From assembly GCF_000282495.1 (NCBI RefSeq), contig NZ_AKJE01000044.1:1-64000 (forward strand): a stretch of DNA of 64,000 nt, given 5' to 3'. Positions 41,050-56,456 of the stretch are shown piece after piece (the first letter of the stretch is position 1; each line of letters opens with the position of its first letter). A program made the translations under genes and the position numbers. The notes below the pieces were generated by a model, which saw only the letters and a program-made list of their open reading frames with translations, was not told the DNA's origin and made no database searches. The DNA is from Pseudomonas sp. GM79. GTDB taxonomy: Bacteria; Pseudomonadota; Gammaproteobacteria; Pseudomonadales; Pseudomonadaceae.

Positions 41050-41126
41050 TGGTGCACTCGACAGGATTCGAACCTGTGACCGCTCGGTTCGTAGCCGAGT
41101 ACTCTATCCAGCTGAGCTACGAGTGC
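41050..41126 (-). tRNA. tRNA-Arg (anticodon ACG), copy 1
   Basis: 77 bases with encoded CCA. Acceptor GCACTCG pairs with CGAGTGC; the anticodon loop CTACGAA gives ACG (inosine-modified in bacteria, reading CGU/CGC/CGA). T arm ACAGGTTCGAATCCTGT. It is identical to the copy starting 148 bases downstream. Confidence 0.95.
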
Positions 41127-41197
41127 ATTTGTGTTTTTATACCAGATCACAACTGGTTGAAGCCAAGTTATTCACATTACTGCAAACAACTCTTAAA

Positions 41198-41274
41198 TGG
41201 TGCACTCGACAGGATTCGAACCTGTGACCGCTCGGTTCGTAGCCGAGTACTCTATCCAGCTGAGCTACGAGTGC
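41198..41274 (-). tRNA. tRNA-Arg (anticodon ACG), copy 2
   Basis: Same 77-base sequence as the copy at 41050-41126, offset by 148 bases. The two are likely processed from one transcript with tRNA-Ser. Confidence 0.95.
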
Positions 41275-41381
41275 ATTTGTTGCCGCGCATTATAGGCCGT
41301 TGAATCTATTTGTAAAGCACTTTTTCTAGTAATTTCAACAACTTACCGAAGAAGCCAGATTACAACGTACTACGCAAATAA

Positions 41382-41472
41382 TGGCGGAGAACGGGGGATT
41401 CGAACCCCCGACACCCTTTTGAGGTGTACTCCCTTAGCAGGGGAGCGCCTTCGGCCACTCGGCCAGCTCTCC
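41382..41472 (-). tRNA. tRNA-Ser (anticodon GCT)
   Basis: 91 bases with a long variable arm (TACACCTCAAAAGGGTGTC) and encoded CCA. Acceptor arms GGAGAGC/GTTCTCC pair; the anticodon loop CTGCTAA gives GCT, reading AGC/AGU. It is upstream of both tRNA-Arg copies on the same strand and downstream of rsmA. Confidence 0.95.
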
Positions 41473-41534
41473 GCAACACGGGGCGTATCTTAACCAACCT
41501 TTTCCCCGTTTGCAAACATAAAAAACGATAAAAA

Positions 41535-41723
41535 TTAATGGCTTGGTTCTTCGTCCTTCTCTTTCTTTATACGCAGGTAAATTTCTTCACGGTGCACAGC
41601 AACCTCTTTCGGGGCGTTGACACCGATACGCACTTGATTTCCTTTAACGCCGAGCACGGTCACAGTGATTTCGCCATCACCAATAATCAGGCTTTCTGCG
41701 CACCGACGAGTCAGAATCAGCAT
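41535..41723 (-). CDS. rsmA: Carbon storage regulator RsmA (CsrA)
   Basis: RNA-binding post-transcriptional regulator of 62 residues that binds GGA motifs in leaders and is titrated by RsmY/Z-type small RNAs; it controls motility, biofilm and secreted products. The protein opens [19 protein letters not shown] and keeps the RNA-contacting [13 protein letters not shown] stretch ([18 protein letters not shown]). ATG 41723 has AGGAG 7 bases upstream; an upstream in-frame ATG is rejected because the family starts MLILTRR. It sits between the tRNA cluster and lysC as in P. aeruginosa. Confidence 0.97.
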   Translation of the reverse strand: MLILTRRCAESLIIGDGEITVTVLGVKGNQVRIGVNAPKEVAVHREEIYLRIKKEKDEEPSH

Positions 41724-41863
41724 ACCTTTCTCCTCACGCATTTCATTTCAGGGACAACAGTCTGCAAAAAAAAGGCATTCGACCTACAACCAGAACGATC
41801 GCAGCCCTACATGCCTGAGTATTGACTAGCGCGAGCAAAAGAACAGTTTTGGTACGCGCCATT

Positions 41864-41898
41864 CAAAAAAACGAAGGGCGCGGTCAGACCGCGCCCTT
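41864..41898 (-). terminator. Terminator of lysC
   Basis: On the minus strand AAGGGCGCGGT-CTG-ACCGCGCCCTT then CGTTTTTTTG, 12 bases after the lysC stop. Confidence 0.92.
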
Positions 41899-41909
41899 GG
41901 GGAAACGCA

Positions 41910-43151
41910 TTACTCGCCCTGTCGGGCCGGCGCATCCAGCTCGAAAGCCGTGTGCAGTGCGCGCACAGCCAGTTCCAGGTACTTCTCTTCGATCACCACG
42001 GACACCTTGATTTCCGAGGTCGAGATCATCTGGATGTTGATGCTCTCTTTCGCCAGGGATTCGAACATACGGCTGGCCACACCTGCGTGGGAGCGCATGC
42101 CGACGCCGACGATCGAGACCTTGGCGATCTTGGTGTCGCCAACGACTTCACGGGCACCGATCTCACGAGCGGTGTTTTCCAGCACGGTTTGCGCCGCCTG
42201 GTAGTCGTTGCGGTGCACGGTGAAGGTGAAGTCGGTGGTGTTATCGTGCGCAACGTTCTGCACGATCATGTCGACTTCGATGTTCGCGGCACTGATCGGG
42301 CCGAGAATCTTGAACGCCACGCCCGGGGTGTCTGGCACGCCACGGATGGTCAGCTTGGCTTCATCGCGGTTGAAAGCGATGCCGGAAATGATCGGCTGTT
42401 CCATGGTTTCCTCTTCATCAATAGTAATGAGGGTGCCCGGACCCTCCTTGAAGCTGTGCAGTACGCGCAGCGGAACGTTGTACTTGCCGGCGAATTCCAC
42501 CGCACGGATCTGCAACACCTTGGAACCGAGGCTGGCCATTTCCAGCATCTCTTCGAAGGTGATCTTGTCCAGGCGCTGAGCCACGGACACCACACGCGGA
42601 TCGGTGGTGTAGACGCCGTCGACGTCGGTGTAGATCTGGCATTCGTCAGCCTTCAGGGCTGCCGCCAGCGCCACGCCGGTGGTGTCGGAACCGCCACGAC
42701 CGAGGGTGGTGATATTGCCGTGCTCGTCGACGCCCTGGAAACCGGCGACAACCACCACACGACCGGCCTTCAGGTCACCGCGAATCTTCTGGTCATCAAT
42801 CTGCAAGATACGCGCTTTATTGTGCGCGCTATCCGTCAGAATCCGTACCTGATTGCCGGTGTACGACACCGCTGGCACGCCACGCTTGATCAGCGCCATG
42901 GCCAACAGTGCAATCGTCACCTGCTCACCGGTGGATACGATCACATCCAGCTCACGAGGAACCGGCTGACCGTCGCCACTGATTTGCTTGGCCAGATCGA
43001 TCAGACGGTTGGTTTCGCCGCTCATTGCAGACAGCACAACCACCAGGTCATCGCCCGCCTCGCGGAATTTCTTAACCTTGTCGGCGACCTGCTCGATTCT
43101 CTCGACAGTGCCGACTGAGGTGCCTCCAAATTTCTGTACGATCAAAGCCAT
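41910..43151 (-). CDS. lysC: Aspartate kinase
   Basis: Cytoplasmic enzyme of 413 residues that phosphorylates aspartate, the first step to lysine, threonine, methionine and diaminopimelate. The kinase domain starts ALIVQKFGGTSVG and holds VVVLSAMSGETNRL and GRGGSDTTGVALAAAL; two ACT domains follow (about 265-400, VDMIVQNVAHDNTTDFTF, SIVGVGMRSHAGVASRMF) for feedback inhibition. I chose ATG 43151 because the family begins MALIVQKFGG. It lies 90 bases after alaS on the same strand. Confidence 0.97.
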   Translation of the reverse strand: MALIVQKFGGTSVGTVERIEQVADKVKKFREAGDDLVVVLSAMSGETNRLIDLAKQISGDGQPVPRELDVIVSTGEQVTIALLAMALIKRGVPAVSYTGNQVRILTDSAHNKARILQIDDQKIRGDLKAGRVVVVAGFQGVDEHGNITTLGRGGSDTTGVALAAALKADECQIYTDVDGVYTTDPRVVSVAQRLDKITFEEMLEMASLGSKVLQIRAVEFAGKYNVPLRVLHSFKEGPGTLITIDEEETMEQPIISGIAFNRDEAKLTIRGVPDTPGVAFKILGPISAANIEVDMIVQNVAHDNTTDFTFTVHRNDYQAAQTVLENTAREIGAREVVGDTKIAKVSIVGVGMRSHAGVASRMFESLAKESINIQMISTSEIKVSVVIEEKYLELAVRALHTAFELDAPARQGE

Positions 43152-43241
43152 TTCAAAGCCGCCTCTGCCCATGAAGGGCGCCCAATAATCACTCAAACAA
43201 CGTTCTGGCCCGCCACTAGACCGCGAGCCAGACACATTGCC

Positions 43242-45863
<2,622 letters not shown>

Positions 45864-45968
45864 TAGGTTCTTCCACGGAGGCTGCGGCCAAAGGCCTGTG
45901 CGAAACGTCAACAGACGAAGCGACGGCAAAGGGCCGCATTATATCGGCGTTAGTGACTAGGTACAGTG

Positions 45969-45987
45969 TGTTTGTACGATACAAACA
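45969..45987. promoter_or_regulatory. Perfect palindrome upstream of alaS
   Basis: TGTTTGTA-CGA-TACAAACA, perfect 8-base arms. It lies 106 bases before the alaS start and 22 bases after the ltaE stop. It looks like a dimeric-repressor operator or a small hairpin; no U-run follows on either strand. Confidence 0.45.
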
Positions 45988-46009
45988 GTCAATTGGACGG
46001 CTAACACGG

Positions 46010-47014
46010 TCAGTTGTGAGAAAAGTCGGTAAATGTGGCGACGACTTGCTCGATTTGCGCACGACTGACGTCCATGTGCGTGACCATTCGCAGACGACCG
46101 GCAGCGCTGAGCTTGATCCCGCGTGTCGCGGCAAAAGCCTTGATCGCTTCGGCCTTGTCGCCCATCTGCACGTAAACCATGTTGGTCTGCACCGGCTCGA
46201 CCTCATAGCCCACTGCTCGCAGGCCTTCGGCCAGCTTTTGTGCGTTGGCATGGTCATCGGCCAGGCGCTGAACATGGTTATCCAGCGCATACAGCCCCGC
46301 CGCGGCGAGAATCCCGGCCTGGCGCATGCCGCCGCCGACCATCTTGCGCAGACGTCGCGCCTTGGCGATCAACTCGACCGAGCCGCACAGCACCGAACCG
46401 ATCGGCGCACCCAGACCTTTGGACAGGCAAACCGAAACCGAATCGAAATACTGAGTGATCTCCCGCGCATCGACACCCAGCTTGACTGCCGCGTTGTAAA
46501 GTCGTGCGCCATCCAGATGCAGCGCCAGGCCGTTTTCCAGAGTGAAACGGCGTGCCCGGGCCAGATATTCCAGCGGCAAAACCTTACCCTGCATGGTGTT
46601 TTCCAGCGCCAGCAAACGAGTGCGGGCGAAGTGGAAGTCATCCGGCTTGATCGCGGCGGCGACCTGCGCCAGGTCCAGCGAACCATCGGCCTGCACTTCC
46701 AGCGGCTGCGGCTGGATCGAACCGAGCACTGCCGCGCCGCCACCTTCGTACTTATAGGTGTGAGCCTGTTGTCCGACAATGTATTCGTCACCGCGATCGC
46801 AGTGGGCCATCAGACCGAGCAAGTTGCTCATGGTGCCCGTCGGGACAAACAGTGCCTGGGCAAAACCCAGTCGTTTTGCCAGTTCGGCTTCCAGACGGTT
46901 GACCGTCGGATCTTCGCCATAAACGTCGTCACCGGTGGCTGCATTGGCCATCGCGTCGAGCATCCCTGCGGTCGGTTGGGTGACGGTGTCGCTGCGAAGA
47001 TCGATAACGCTCAT
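46010..47014 (-). CDS. ltaE: Low-specificity L-threonine aldolase
   Basis: Pyridoxal-phosphate enzyme of 334 residues cleaving L-threonine and L-allo-threonine to glycine and acetaldehyde. Fold-type I features: [24 protein letters not shown], the aromatic stacking region around [22 protein letters not shown] and the cofactor lysine in [14 protein letters not shown] (about 205). Start ATG at 47014. It is upstream of alaS on the same strand, separated by 146 bases that hold a palindrome. Confidence 0.92.
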   Translation of the reverse strand: MSVIDLRSDTVTQPTAGMLDAMANAATGDDVYGEDPTVNRLEAELAKRLGFAQALFVPTGTMSNLLGLMAHCDRGDEYIVGQQAHTYKYEGGGAAVLGSIQPQPLEVQADGSLDLAQVAAAIKPDDFHFARTRLLALENTMQGKVLPLEYLARARRFTLENGLALHLDGARLYNAAVKLGVDAREITQYFDSVSVCLSKGLGAPIGSVLCGSVELIAKARRLRKMVGGGMRQAGILAAAGLYALDNHVQRLADDHANAQKLAEGLRAVGYEVEPVQTNMVYVQMGDKAEAIKAFAATRGIKLSAAGRLRMVTHMDVSRAQIEQVVATFTDFSHN

Positions 47015-47137
47015 GAGTCTGGCCTCGGTAAGCAGGGAAAATCCCTTTTCAGGAAGGAATTACTGCGGTCATGCCGACAAATAATCAAGCCTTGCGCGAG
47101 GAAAAGACTGATTACGCCTTCGAAAAAGCGCAATCCA

Positions 47138-47227
47138 TGTGGGAGCGGGCTTGCTCGCGAAAGCGGTGTGTCAGGCAACATCATTGTCGACTGGCAGTCC
47201 GTATTCGCGAGCAAGCCCGCTCCCACA
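47138..47227. repeat. REP pair (REPIN) upstream of the FMN riboswitch
   Basis: A 90-base inverted pair of the GTGGGAGCGGG class with outer ends TGTGGGAG. It lies between divergent ltaE and the riboswitch. Confidence 0.9.
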
Positions 47228-47308
47228 GGTTCAGTGACAGGCATTGGCTATGCGCGCGCCGGAAATCTGTGTTAAAAACGCTTCGCCGCCAAAGTCTGGC
47301 GGCAAAAA

Positions 47309-47473
47309 CGTTCTCAGGGCGGGGTGTAACTCCCCACCGGCGGTAATTGCGCGCAATGCGCCTAGCCCGCGAGCGCTTGGCGGCAGCACGGCAATGGCTG
47401 TGATGGCGGCAAGGTCAGCAGACCCGGTGTGATCCCGGGGCCGACGGTCATAGTCCGGATGAAGAGAGAACGG
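47309..47473 (+). ncRNA. FMN riboswitch (RFN element)
   Basis: All the conserved RFN landmarks are present: CGTTCTCAGGGCGGGGTG, AACTCCCCACCGGCGGTAAT, the AGCCCGCGAGCG arm, GGTCAGCAGACCCGGTG, GATCCCGGGGCCGACGGT, and the closing CATAGTCCGGATGAAGAGAG then AACG. It controls the single lumazine synthase gene 118 bases downstream. A following hairpin CGCAGGCA-TTTG-TGCCTGCG (47511-47530) lacks a U-run, so it may be part of a translational expression platform. Confidence 0.96.
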
Positions 47474-47590
47474 GATTGACGCCGCCTAGGCTCTATACCA
47501 AAGCGCCGTCCGCAGGCATTTGTGCCTGCGTACCCTTAAATCCCATTCGATTCATAACGCCCTGTTTTTCACATAAACAGGAGTCAGAAC

Positions 47591-48100
47591 ATGCAACCCA
47601 CCGCAATCGATAGCAAAAGCAAAAACCATCAGGGCGAGCGCGTTGCGTTCATCCAGGCCTGCTGGCACAAGGAAATCGTCGATCAGAGCCGTAAAGGCTT
47701 TGTGGCCGAAATGATTGCTCAGGGTTATCAGGAATCGGACATCGATTTCTTCGAAGTCGGCGGCGCCTTTGAAATTCCGCTGCACGCCAAACTGCTGGCC
47801 AAGTCGGGTCGTTATGCCGGCATCGTCGCGGCGGGCCTGGTGGTCGACGGCGGCATCTATCGCCACGAATTCGTCGCCCAGTCAGTCATCAGTGGCCTGA
47901 TGCAGGTACAGCTGGAAACCGAAGTACCGGTGTTCTCGGTGGTTTTGACCCCGCATCACTTCCATGCCGGCGAAGAACATCAGAAGTTCTTCTTCGAGCA
48001 TTTCGTGCACAAAGGTCAGGAAGCGGCAAAGACTTGTGCGGATACGCTGCACAAGATGCGTGCGTTGCGTCGCAGCGAACCCCGCGCGGTAGCCGTCTAA
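47591..48100 (+). CDS. ribH: 6,7-dimethyl-8-ribityllumazine synthase (RibH2-like)
   Basis: Penultimate enzyme of riboflavin synthesis, condensing the pyrimidinedione with dihydroxybutanone phosphate; 169 residues. Motifs: VAFIQACWHKEIVDQS, GGAFEIPL, AAGLVVDGGIYRHEFVA and the phosphate/catalytic-His region TPHHFHAGEEHQKFFFEHFV. That last motif and the lack of the usual VLTTEN-type end suggest the second lumazine-synthase type (RibH2), not the one normally in the ribD-ribE-ribH operon; the subtype call is inference. ATG 47591 follows CAGGAG. Controlled by the FMN riboswitch; no other rib gene follows. Confidence 0.9.
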   Translation: MQPTAIDSKSKNHQGERVAFIQACWHKEIVDQSRKGFVAEMIAQGYQESDIDFFEVGGAFEIPLHAKLLAKSGRYAGIVAAGLVVDGGIYRHEFVAQSVISGLMQVQLETEVPVFSVVLTPHHFHAGEEHQKFFFEHFVHKGQEAAKTCADTLHKMRALRRSEPRAVAV

Positions 48101-48150
48101 ACACAAAACCTGTGATTTGGGTGGGGGTCTTTGGCTTCACTCAAATCAAA

Positions 48151-48240
48151 TGTGGGAGCGGGCTTGCTCGCGAAAGCGGACTGACAGTCAACAAATGCGT
48201 TGAATGTTAAACCGCTTTCGCGAGCAAGCCCGCTCCCACA
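48151..48240. repeat. REP pair (REPIN) between ribH and astE
   Basis: A 90-base inverted pair of the GTGGGAGCGGG class with outer ends TGTGGGAG and inner GAAAGCGG/CCGCTTTC arms. It sits between convergent genes. Confidence 0.9.
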
Positions 48241-48257
48241 TTTGTTATGTGTTGTGC

Positions 48258-49268
48258 CTACGCGAGGTTTTCGTCGGTGGTCGGCACGATCAGGATGCCG
48301 GCGCGCAGGCCGTTCTTGACCTTGGGGTTCGGGAAGATGATCCGGGCGCCCTTCTCTTCGATGACCCAGCGGGTATTGGCGATATCCTCGGCCAGCACAT
48401 AACCCACTTTCAACTCCGAAAAATTCTCGATATCCGTCGGCAGGTTCAGGCGGAAGCTATCGCTGTGCTTGATGACTTCCCGCGCGACGCTGAACAATTG
48501 CAAGCCATCCAGTCCGTCGTCGGTCATTGGCGGCTCGGTGCCTTCGATGATCTGCTTCAGGCGGGTTTCAAGAAGGCTGACGTTGACCCCATCGTTCTGC
48601 CCGAACGGCCGGGCCTTGCCCAACTCCAGGGTGAAGGACTCGGCATCGAGCTTGTCGTAGGTATAGGAGCTGAAGACGATGGAGGGTTTGTTCTGCAGCA
48701 GCACCGCTTCCATGCCGGCGGCGCGCAGGCGAGCCAGTTCCAGGCGTGAATGCTGACGACCTTCTTTCCAGGGGTACAGGGCGAACTGCTCGATTTTCGA
48801 GCCACGGATCGCCGTGTGCAGGTCGTAGTGCAGGCGATTGCGGTCCGGCAGGCTGAAGAAAGTCGCCGCCAGCCGCTCCAGCTCACAAGCGCGCAACGCC
48901 TCAGAACCACTGGTTTGTTCGTGCCGGCCGTTGAACAGCCGATTGACATCCTGCTCGATGAAACGCTCGCCTTTGCGAATCGCTTCCGGGTTCCCGAACA
49001 GGAACAGAATACGTGCGCACGGCTTCAAGTCACCGCGGGCGATGTCATGCAACAGGCGATCGAGCAGCTCGATCGGCGCTGTTTCGTTGCCATGGATGCC
49101 GGCCGATAGCAGCAGGTCCAGGCCATTGTCGCGGGCTTCAGGTGGCCGGACTTCCAGCGCACCTTCGCTCAACCAGCGCATCCGCACGCCTTCGACAGTC
49201 AGTTGAGTCTTCTCCGCCGGTTCGCGGCCGGCGAGGGTCAGTTCAAGCAGTTTGCCGAGGGCGAGCAT
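48258..49268 (-). CDS. astE: Succinylglutamate desuccinylase
   Basis: Last enzyme of the arginine succinyltransferase pathway, splitting N-succinylglutamate to glutamate and succinate; 336 residues, cytoplasmic, zinc-dependent. Metallopeptidase M14-like motifs are visible: [16 protein letters not shown] (zinc His and Glu, about 56-61), [12 protein letters not shown], and the third ligand region [11 protein letters not shown] (about 147). Start ATG 49268 is 12 bases after the preceding small gene, so coupled. Terminal gene of the aru/ast operon (also called aruE). Confidence 0.95.
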   Translation of the reverse strand: MLALGKLLELTLAGREPAEKTQLTVEGVRMRWLSEGALEVRPPEARDNGLDLLLSAGIHGNETAPIELLDRLLHDIARGDLKPCARILFLFGNPEAIRKGERFIEQDVNRLFNGRHEQTSGSEALRACELERLAATFFSLPDRNRLHYDLHTAIRGSKIEQFALYPWKEGRQHSRLELARLRAAGMEAVLLQNKPSIVFSSYTYDKLDAESFTLELGKARPFGQNDGVNVSLLETRLKQIIEGTEPPMTDDGLDGLQLFSVAREVIKHSDSFRLNLPTDIENFSELKVGYVLAEDIANTRWVIEEKGARIIFPNPKVKNGLRAGILIVPTTDENLA

Positions 49269-49280
49269 AGAGCGGTTTCC

Positions 49281-49571
49281 TTAGTGGTCGTGATTGCAAT
49301 CCGGGCCGTGTACGTGGTCCTCATCATCACCGACGTCGGCCGGTTCCATCTCCAGTTGCAAACTTACCAGATTAGTCGCCAATGGGCGCAGCAGCAGGTT
49401 GGCGTATTCAGCGTCACCTTCTTCAACGTCCACGCCGATCAGCAACTGGCCGCGGCCGTCCTGCTGGATCCACAGCTCTTTGCCTTGCCACATGACCGCG
49501 ACGCGGGTGCAGGAAGTTTCCAGTTGCGTGCCGTCGGTGTCTTCAAGGATCAGCTGCAGGGTATCGCTCAT
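49281..49571 (-). CDS. Conserved small protein of the aru operon, His-rich tail (PA0900-like)
   Basis: A 96-residue acidic protein between astB and astE. It opens MSDTLQLILEDTDGTQLETS and includes CTRVAVMWQGKELWIQQD; the fold looks all-beta. The C-terminus EDHVHGPDCNHDH is rich in His, Asp and one Cys and could bind metal. A similar gene lies at the same place in P. aeruginosa (PA0900 as I recall), function unknown to me. I chose ATG 49571 over an in-frame upstream start at 49595 that would overlap astB's end. Spacing of 20 bases to astB implies co-transcription. Confidence 0.8.
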   Translation of the reverse strand: MSDTLQLILEDTDGTQLETSCTRVAVMWQGKELWIQQDGRGQLLIGVDVEEGDAEYANLLLRPLATNLVSLQLEMEPADVGDDEDHVHGPDCNHDH

Positions 49572-49591
49572 GTGTTTTACGCTCTCGACGT

Positions 49592-50938
49592 TCAATTGAT
49601 CTGGAATGGATAAACCGCGCCCAGTTTAAGGATTTGCGTCAGTTCATCCAGTGCCGTCCGGCACTCAAGCAGCAATTGCGGGTCCGCCAGATCGTTTTCG
49701 GTCATGCGGTCGCGGTAGTGCTTGTCGACCCATTCGGTCAATGTGCCGTACAACGGTGCCGTCATGATAACCCCTTGGTTGACGGCCGCCAGTTCGGTTT
49801 CGTTAAGTGCGACGCGCAACCGCAGGCAAGCCGGGCCACCGCCGTTCTGCATGCTCTGCTTGAGATCGAAAACTTTCACCTCGCGGATCAGGCCGCCAGA
49901 GCTGGTCAGACCTTGCAGATACTGCCAGACACGCTCGTTGCCACGGCACTCTTCCGGCACGATCAACAGCATGGAGCCGTCAGGACGCGACAGCAGCTGG
50001 CTATTGAACAGGTAGGAACGAACGGCGTCTTCCACGGTGACCGCGGAACGCGGTACGCAGATCGACTGAAATTTCCCACCGGCTTTTGCGAGTTTGCCTT
50101 GCAATTCAGCCAGCATCTGCTCGGTGTCGAGGAAGGCGTCCTCGTGATAGAACAGCACCTCGCCGTTACCCACCGCGATCACGTCGTTGTGGAACACGCC
50201 CTGATCGATCACCGAAGGGTTCTGCTGGGCATAAACCACGCCGTCATCACTCAGGCCGTGCAGACGCGCGACCGCTTGGGACGCTTCGAGGGTCTGGCGC
50301 GCCGGGTATTTCTGCGGCGATGGGTAACGGGTGTCGAACGCGCTGCGACCGAACACGAAAAACTCGACGCCAGCTTCACCATAGTCACGGCAGAAACGGG
50401 TGTGGTTGGCCGCGCCTTCGTCACCGAACTGCGCCACGGCTGGCAAAGCGGCGTGGTGAGCAAAGTGCTTCTGATCGGCGAACATCGCCCCCAGTACGCG
50501 GCTGGTGGTCGGGTGTTCGATGCTGCGGTGGTATTTGCAGTTCAGGTTGGCGGCGGTGAAATGCACGCGGCCATCCGCGGTGTCGGCGCTCGGGCTGACC
50601 GTGGCGGCGTTCGCCACCCACATGCTCGACGCCGAGCAACTGGCAACCAGCAGCGGCATGGCATCTTTGGCGGCGCGCTCGATCACCTGAGCATCGGTAC
50701 CGCTGAAACCCAGTCGGCGCAATGCGGCTACGTCCGGACGCTCTTGTGGCGCCAAAACGCCTTGTTGAAAGCCCATTTCCATCAGCGCTTTCATCTTCGC
50801 CAAGCCTTGCAGCGCGGCTTCTTTCGGGTTCGAAGACTGCTGGCTGTTGCTCTGGGACGCGACGTTGCCGTAGGACAGGCCGCCGTAGTTATGGGTCGGC
50901 CCCACTAGACCGTCAAAATTGACTTCATAGGATTTCAT
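49592..50938 (-). CDS. astB: N-succinylarginine dihydrolase
   Basis: Second enzyme of the pathway, hydrolysing N2-succinylarginine to succinylornithine, CO2 and two ammonia; 448 residues, pentein fold. Recognisable stretches: [19 protein letters not shown] at the start, [20 protein letters not shown] with the substrate loop, [24 protein letters not shown] (catalytic His region) and [16 protein letters not shown] with the catalytic Cys near 365. Start ATG 50938. Named aruB in P. aeruginosa. Downstream of astD after a 168-base spacer holding a REP-like hairpin. Confidence 0.96.
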   Translation of the reverse strand: MKSYEVNFDGLVGPTHNYGGLSYGNVASQSNSQQSSNPKEAALQGLAKMKALMEMGFQQGVLAPQERPDVAALRRLGFSGTDAQVIERAAKDAMPLLVASCSASSMWVANAATVSPSADTADGRVHFTAANLNCKYHRSIEHPTTSRVLGAMFADQKHFAHHAALPAVAQFGDEGAANHTRFCRDYGEAGVEFFVFGRSAFDTRYPSPQKYPARQTLEASQAVARLHGLSDDGVVYAQQNPSVIDQGVFHNDVIAVGNGEVLFYHEDAFLDTEQMLAELQGKLAKAGGKFQSICVPRSAVTVEDAVRSYLFNSQLLSRPDGSMLLIVPEECRGNERVWQYLQGLTSSGGLIREVKVFDLKQSMQNGGGPACLRLRVALNETELAAVNQGVIMTAPLYGTLTEWVDKHYRDRMTENDLADPQLLLECRTALDELTQILKLGAVYPFQIN

Positions 50939-51010
50939 CAGCGAGGCTCCACGAGAATCTGTTGTTATAGGCTTCAGTAACTAACTGTTCAGTGCGACCG
51001 AGTCGCGGCC

Positions 51011-51100
51011 ATCGCGGGCAAGCCCGGCTCCCACAGGTTCGCAGGTGTTCACACATTTTGTGTTCCACTCAACCACTGTGGGAGCGGGCTTGCCCGCGAT
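51011..51100. repeat. REP variant between astD and astB
   Basis: Inverted arms ATCGCGGGCAAGCCCGGCTC and its counterpart ending GGGCTTGCCCGCGAT, 90 bases. Sequence differs from the main class (GCCCGCGAT in place of GCTCGCGAA), so it is a separate subfamily. It interrupts the aru operon. Confidence 0.85.
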
Positions 51101-51106
51101 TGGGCG

Positions 51107-53598
<2,492 letters not shown>

Positions 53599-53685
53599 GC
53601 TATCTCCTCAAACGGGCCGCTGACGCCACCCGTGAAACTCGCTGCTTTACTAAGCATTCATTCTTTATAGGCATAGCAGCAGGCG

Positions 53686-54705
53686 TTAAACCGCCACCAG
53701 GCGCACGCTGGCACCTTCACCGACGCCCAGGGCTTCGGCCGCTTCAAGATCCAGGGTTACGGGTTTGCCCGGCGCGTAATCGAGCTCAAGCAAAACGGCG
53801 CGGTAATCCTGCAACTGGGCATTGGCCACCAGATACTGACGACCAGCGCCTTTGACCGGCTCGCCGATTTTCACCGGCACTACACGGCTTTGAGCGATCG
53901 AACGGATCCCCGAGACGCGGGCATGCAGCGTCGGGCCACCGTCGAAAATGTCGATGTAGTGATCGGTCTCGAAGCCTTCGCGCATCAGGATGTCGAAAGT
54001 GATCTGCGCCCGTGGGTGTACCTGGCCCATCGCCTCTTGAGCGGAATCCGGCAGCAACGGCACGTAGATCGGGTAATGCGGCATCAGCTCGGCCAGGAAC
54101 GTGCGGCTTTTCAGGCCACACAGACGCTCGGCAGCGGCGTAGTTGAGGTCGAAGAAGTTGCGACCGATGGCATCCCAGAACGGCGAGTCGCCATTTTCGT
54201 CGCTGTAACCGACGATCTCGGTCACCACCGAATCGGCAAAGCGCTCCGGATGGCTGGCCACGAACAACAGGCGACCACGGGAATTGAGCTCCGCCCAAGG
54301 CGAACCCACCAACTCCGGCTTGACGTAGAAACTGGTCAGCAAGCTGTTACCGGTCAGGTCGTGGCACTGGGAGAGCACGTGGATCTTGTTGTGAATCTTC
54401 AGCTCACGGGAGGCGTGGACGAAGGTTTCGTTACGAAAGCTGTAAAACGGCTCGGAATAACCGGCCGAGGCAACGATGGCCGAACAGCCGACCAGTTTGC
54501 CGGTGGCCGTGTCTTCGAGGACGAAGAAATAGCTCTCTTCACCGTTGAAGCTGACTTCAGCGGCGAACGAAGCTTCGCTTGCGGCGATCTTGTCGCTCAG
54601 GCGTTCAACGTCATCCGGCAAGGAAGTGACACCAATCGGGCTGTCCGCAGCCAGACGCTGTACCTCGCCCAGATCAGCCATTTGCGCGGGGCGCATCACC
54701 AGCAT
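53686..54705 (-). CDS. aruF: Arginine N-succinyltransferase, subunit alpha
   Basis: Paralogue of the next gene and partner subunit of arginine/ornithine N-succinyltransferase; 339 residues. It opens MLVMRPAQMADLGEVQRLA and contains YFFVLEDTATGKLVGCSAIVA, FYSFRNETFVHASRELKIHN, HDLTGNSLLTSFYV and HYIDIFDGGPTLHAR, closely following P. aeruginosa AruF from memory. Start ATG 54705 has GGAG 8 bases upstream. A 224-base spacer with a REP pair separates it from aruC. Confidence 0.95.
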   Translation of the reverse strand: MLVMRPAQMADLGEVQRLAADSPIGVTSLPDDVERLSDKIAASEASFAAEVSFNGEESYFFVLEDTATGKLVGCSAIVASAGYSEPFYSFRNETFVHASRELKIHNKIHVLSQCHDLTGNSLLTSFYVKPELVGSPWAELNSRGRLLFVASHPERFADSVVTEIVGYSDENGDSPFWDAIGRNFFDLNYAAAERLCGLKSRTFLAELMPHYPIYVPLLPDSAQEAMGQVHPRAQITFDILMREGFETDHYIDIFDGGPTLHARVSGIRSIAQSRVVPVKIGEPVKGAGRQYLVANAQLQDYRAVLLELDYAPGKPVTLDLEAAEALGVGEGASVRLVAV

Positions 54706-54776
54706 GGTGTCACTCCTTTTCTCGAAAAACTCTATGAGGAAAATAACCGGGAAGTCATTGCAGACACAGAGATCAG

Positions 54777-54866
54777 TGTGGGAGCGGGCTTGCTCGCGAA
54801 AGCGGTGTATCAGTCAACATCGTTGCTGTCTGACCCACCGCTTTCGCGAGCAAGCCCGCTCCCACA
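54777..54866. repeat. REP pair (REPIN) between aruC and aruF
   Basis: A 90-base inverted pair of the GTGGGAGCGGG class with outer ends TGTGGGAG. It interrupts the operon, as another pair does between oprH and phoP. Confidence 0.9.
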
Positions 54867-54929
54867 TTTGATCCGGCCCGGTACAAAAATTTGGTTCGAC
54901 GCCTGAATCATCAGGCGTCGAAGGGTCTA

Positions 54930-56295
<1,366 letters not shown>

Positions 56296-56312
56296 AATAG
56301 CGTCGCAAAGGC

Positions 56313-56326
56313 GCAGTTTAAACTGC
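56313..56326. promoter_or_regulatory. Perfect 14-base palindrome in the aruC/LRR spacer
   Basis: GCAGTTTAAACTGC lies between the ArgR half-sites and the start of the large LRR gene. It is a candidate operator for either divergent gene; no known regulator was assigned. Confidence 0.45.
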
Positions 56327-56456
56327 TGACGGGGTTTGCGGCAGGCGTGCTCAGTTCTATCTGATGCGGTGTTGCCGATGGCGGTAAATATGTACCGCAC
56401 GCCGTTCAGGCTGATGGGTTTTGCTAGAGGTCTTTCGAACCCAGACGACCTCTTCC

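Noticed and set aside
41050..41274. tRNA duplications as attachment-site repeats of a genomic island
   Set aside because: Only tRNA sequence lies between and beside them; there is no integrase, and both copies are full tRNAs.
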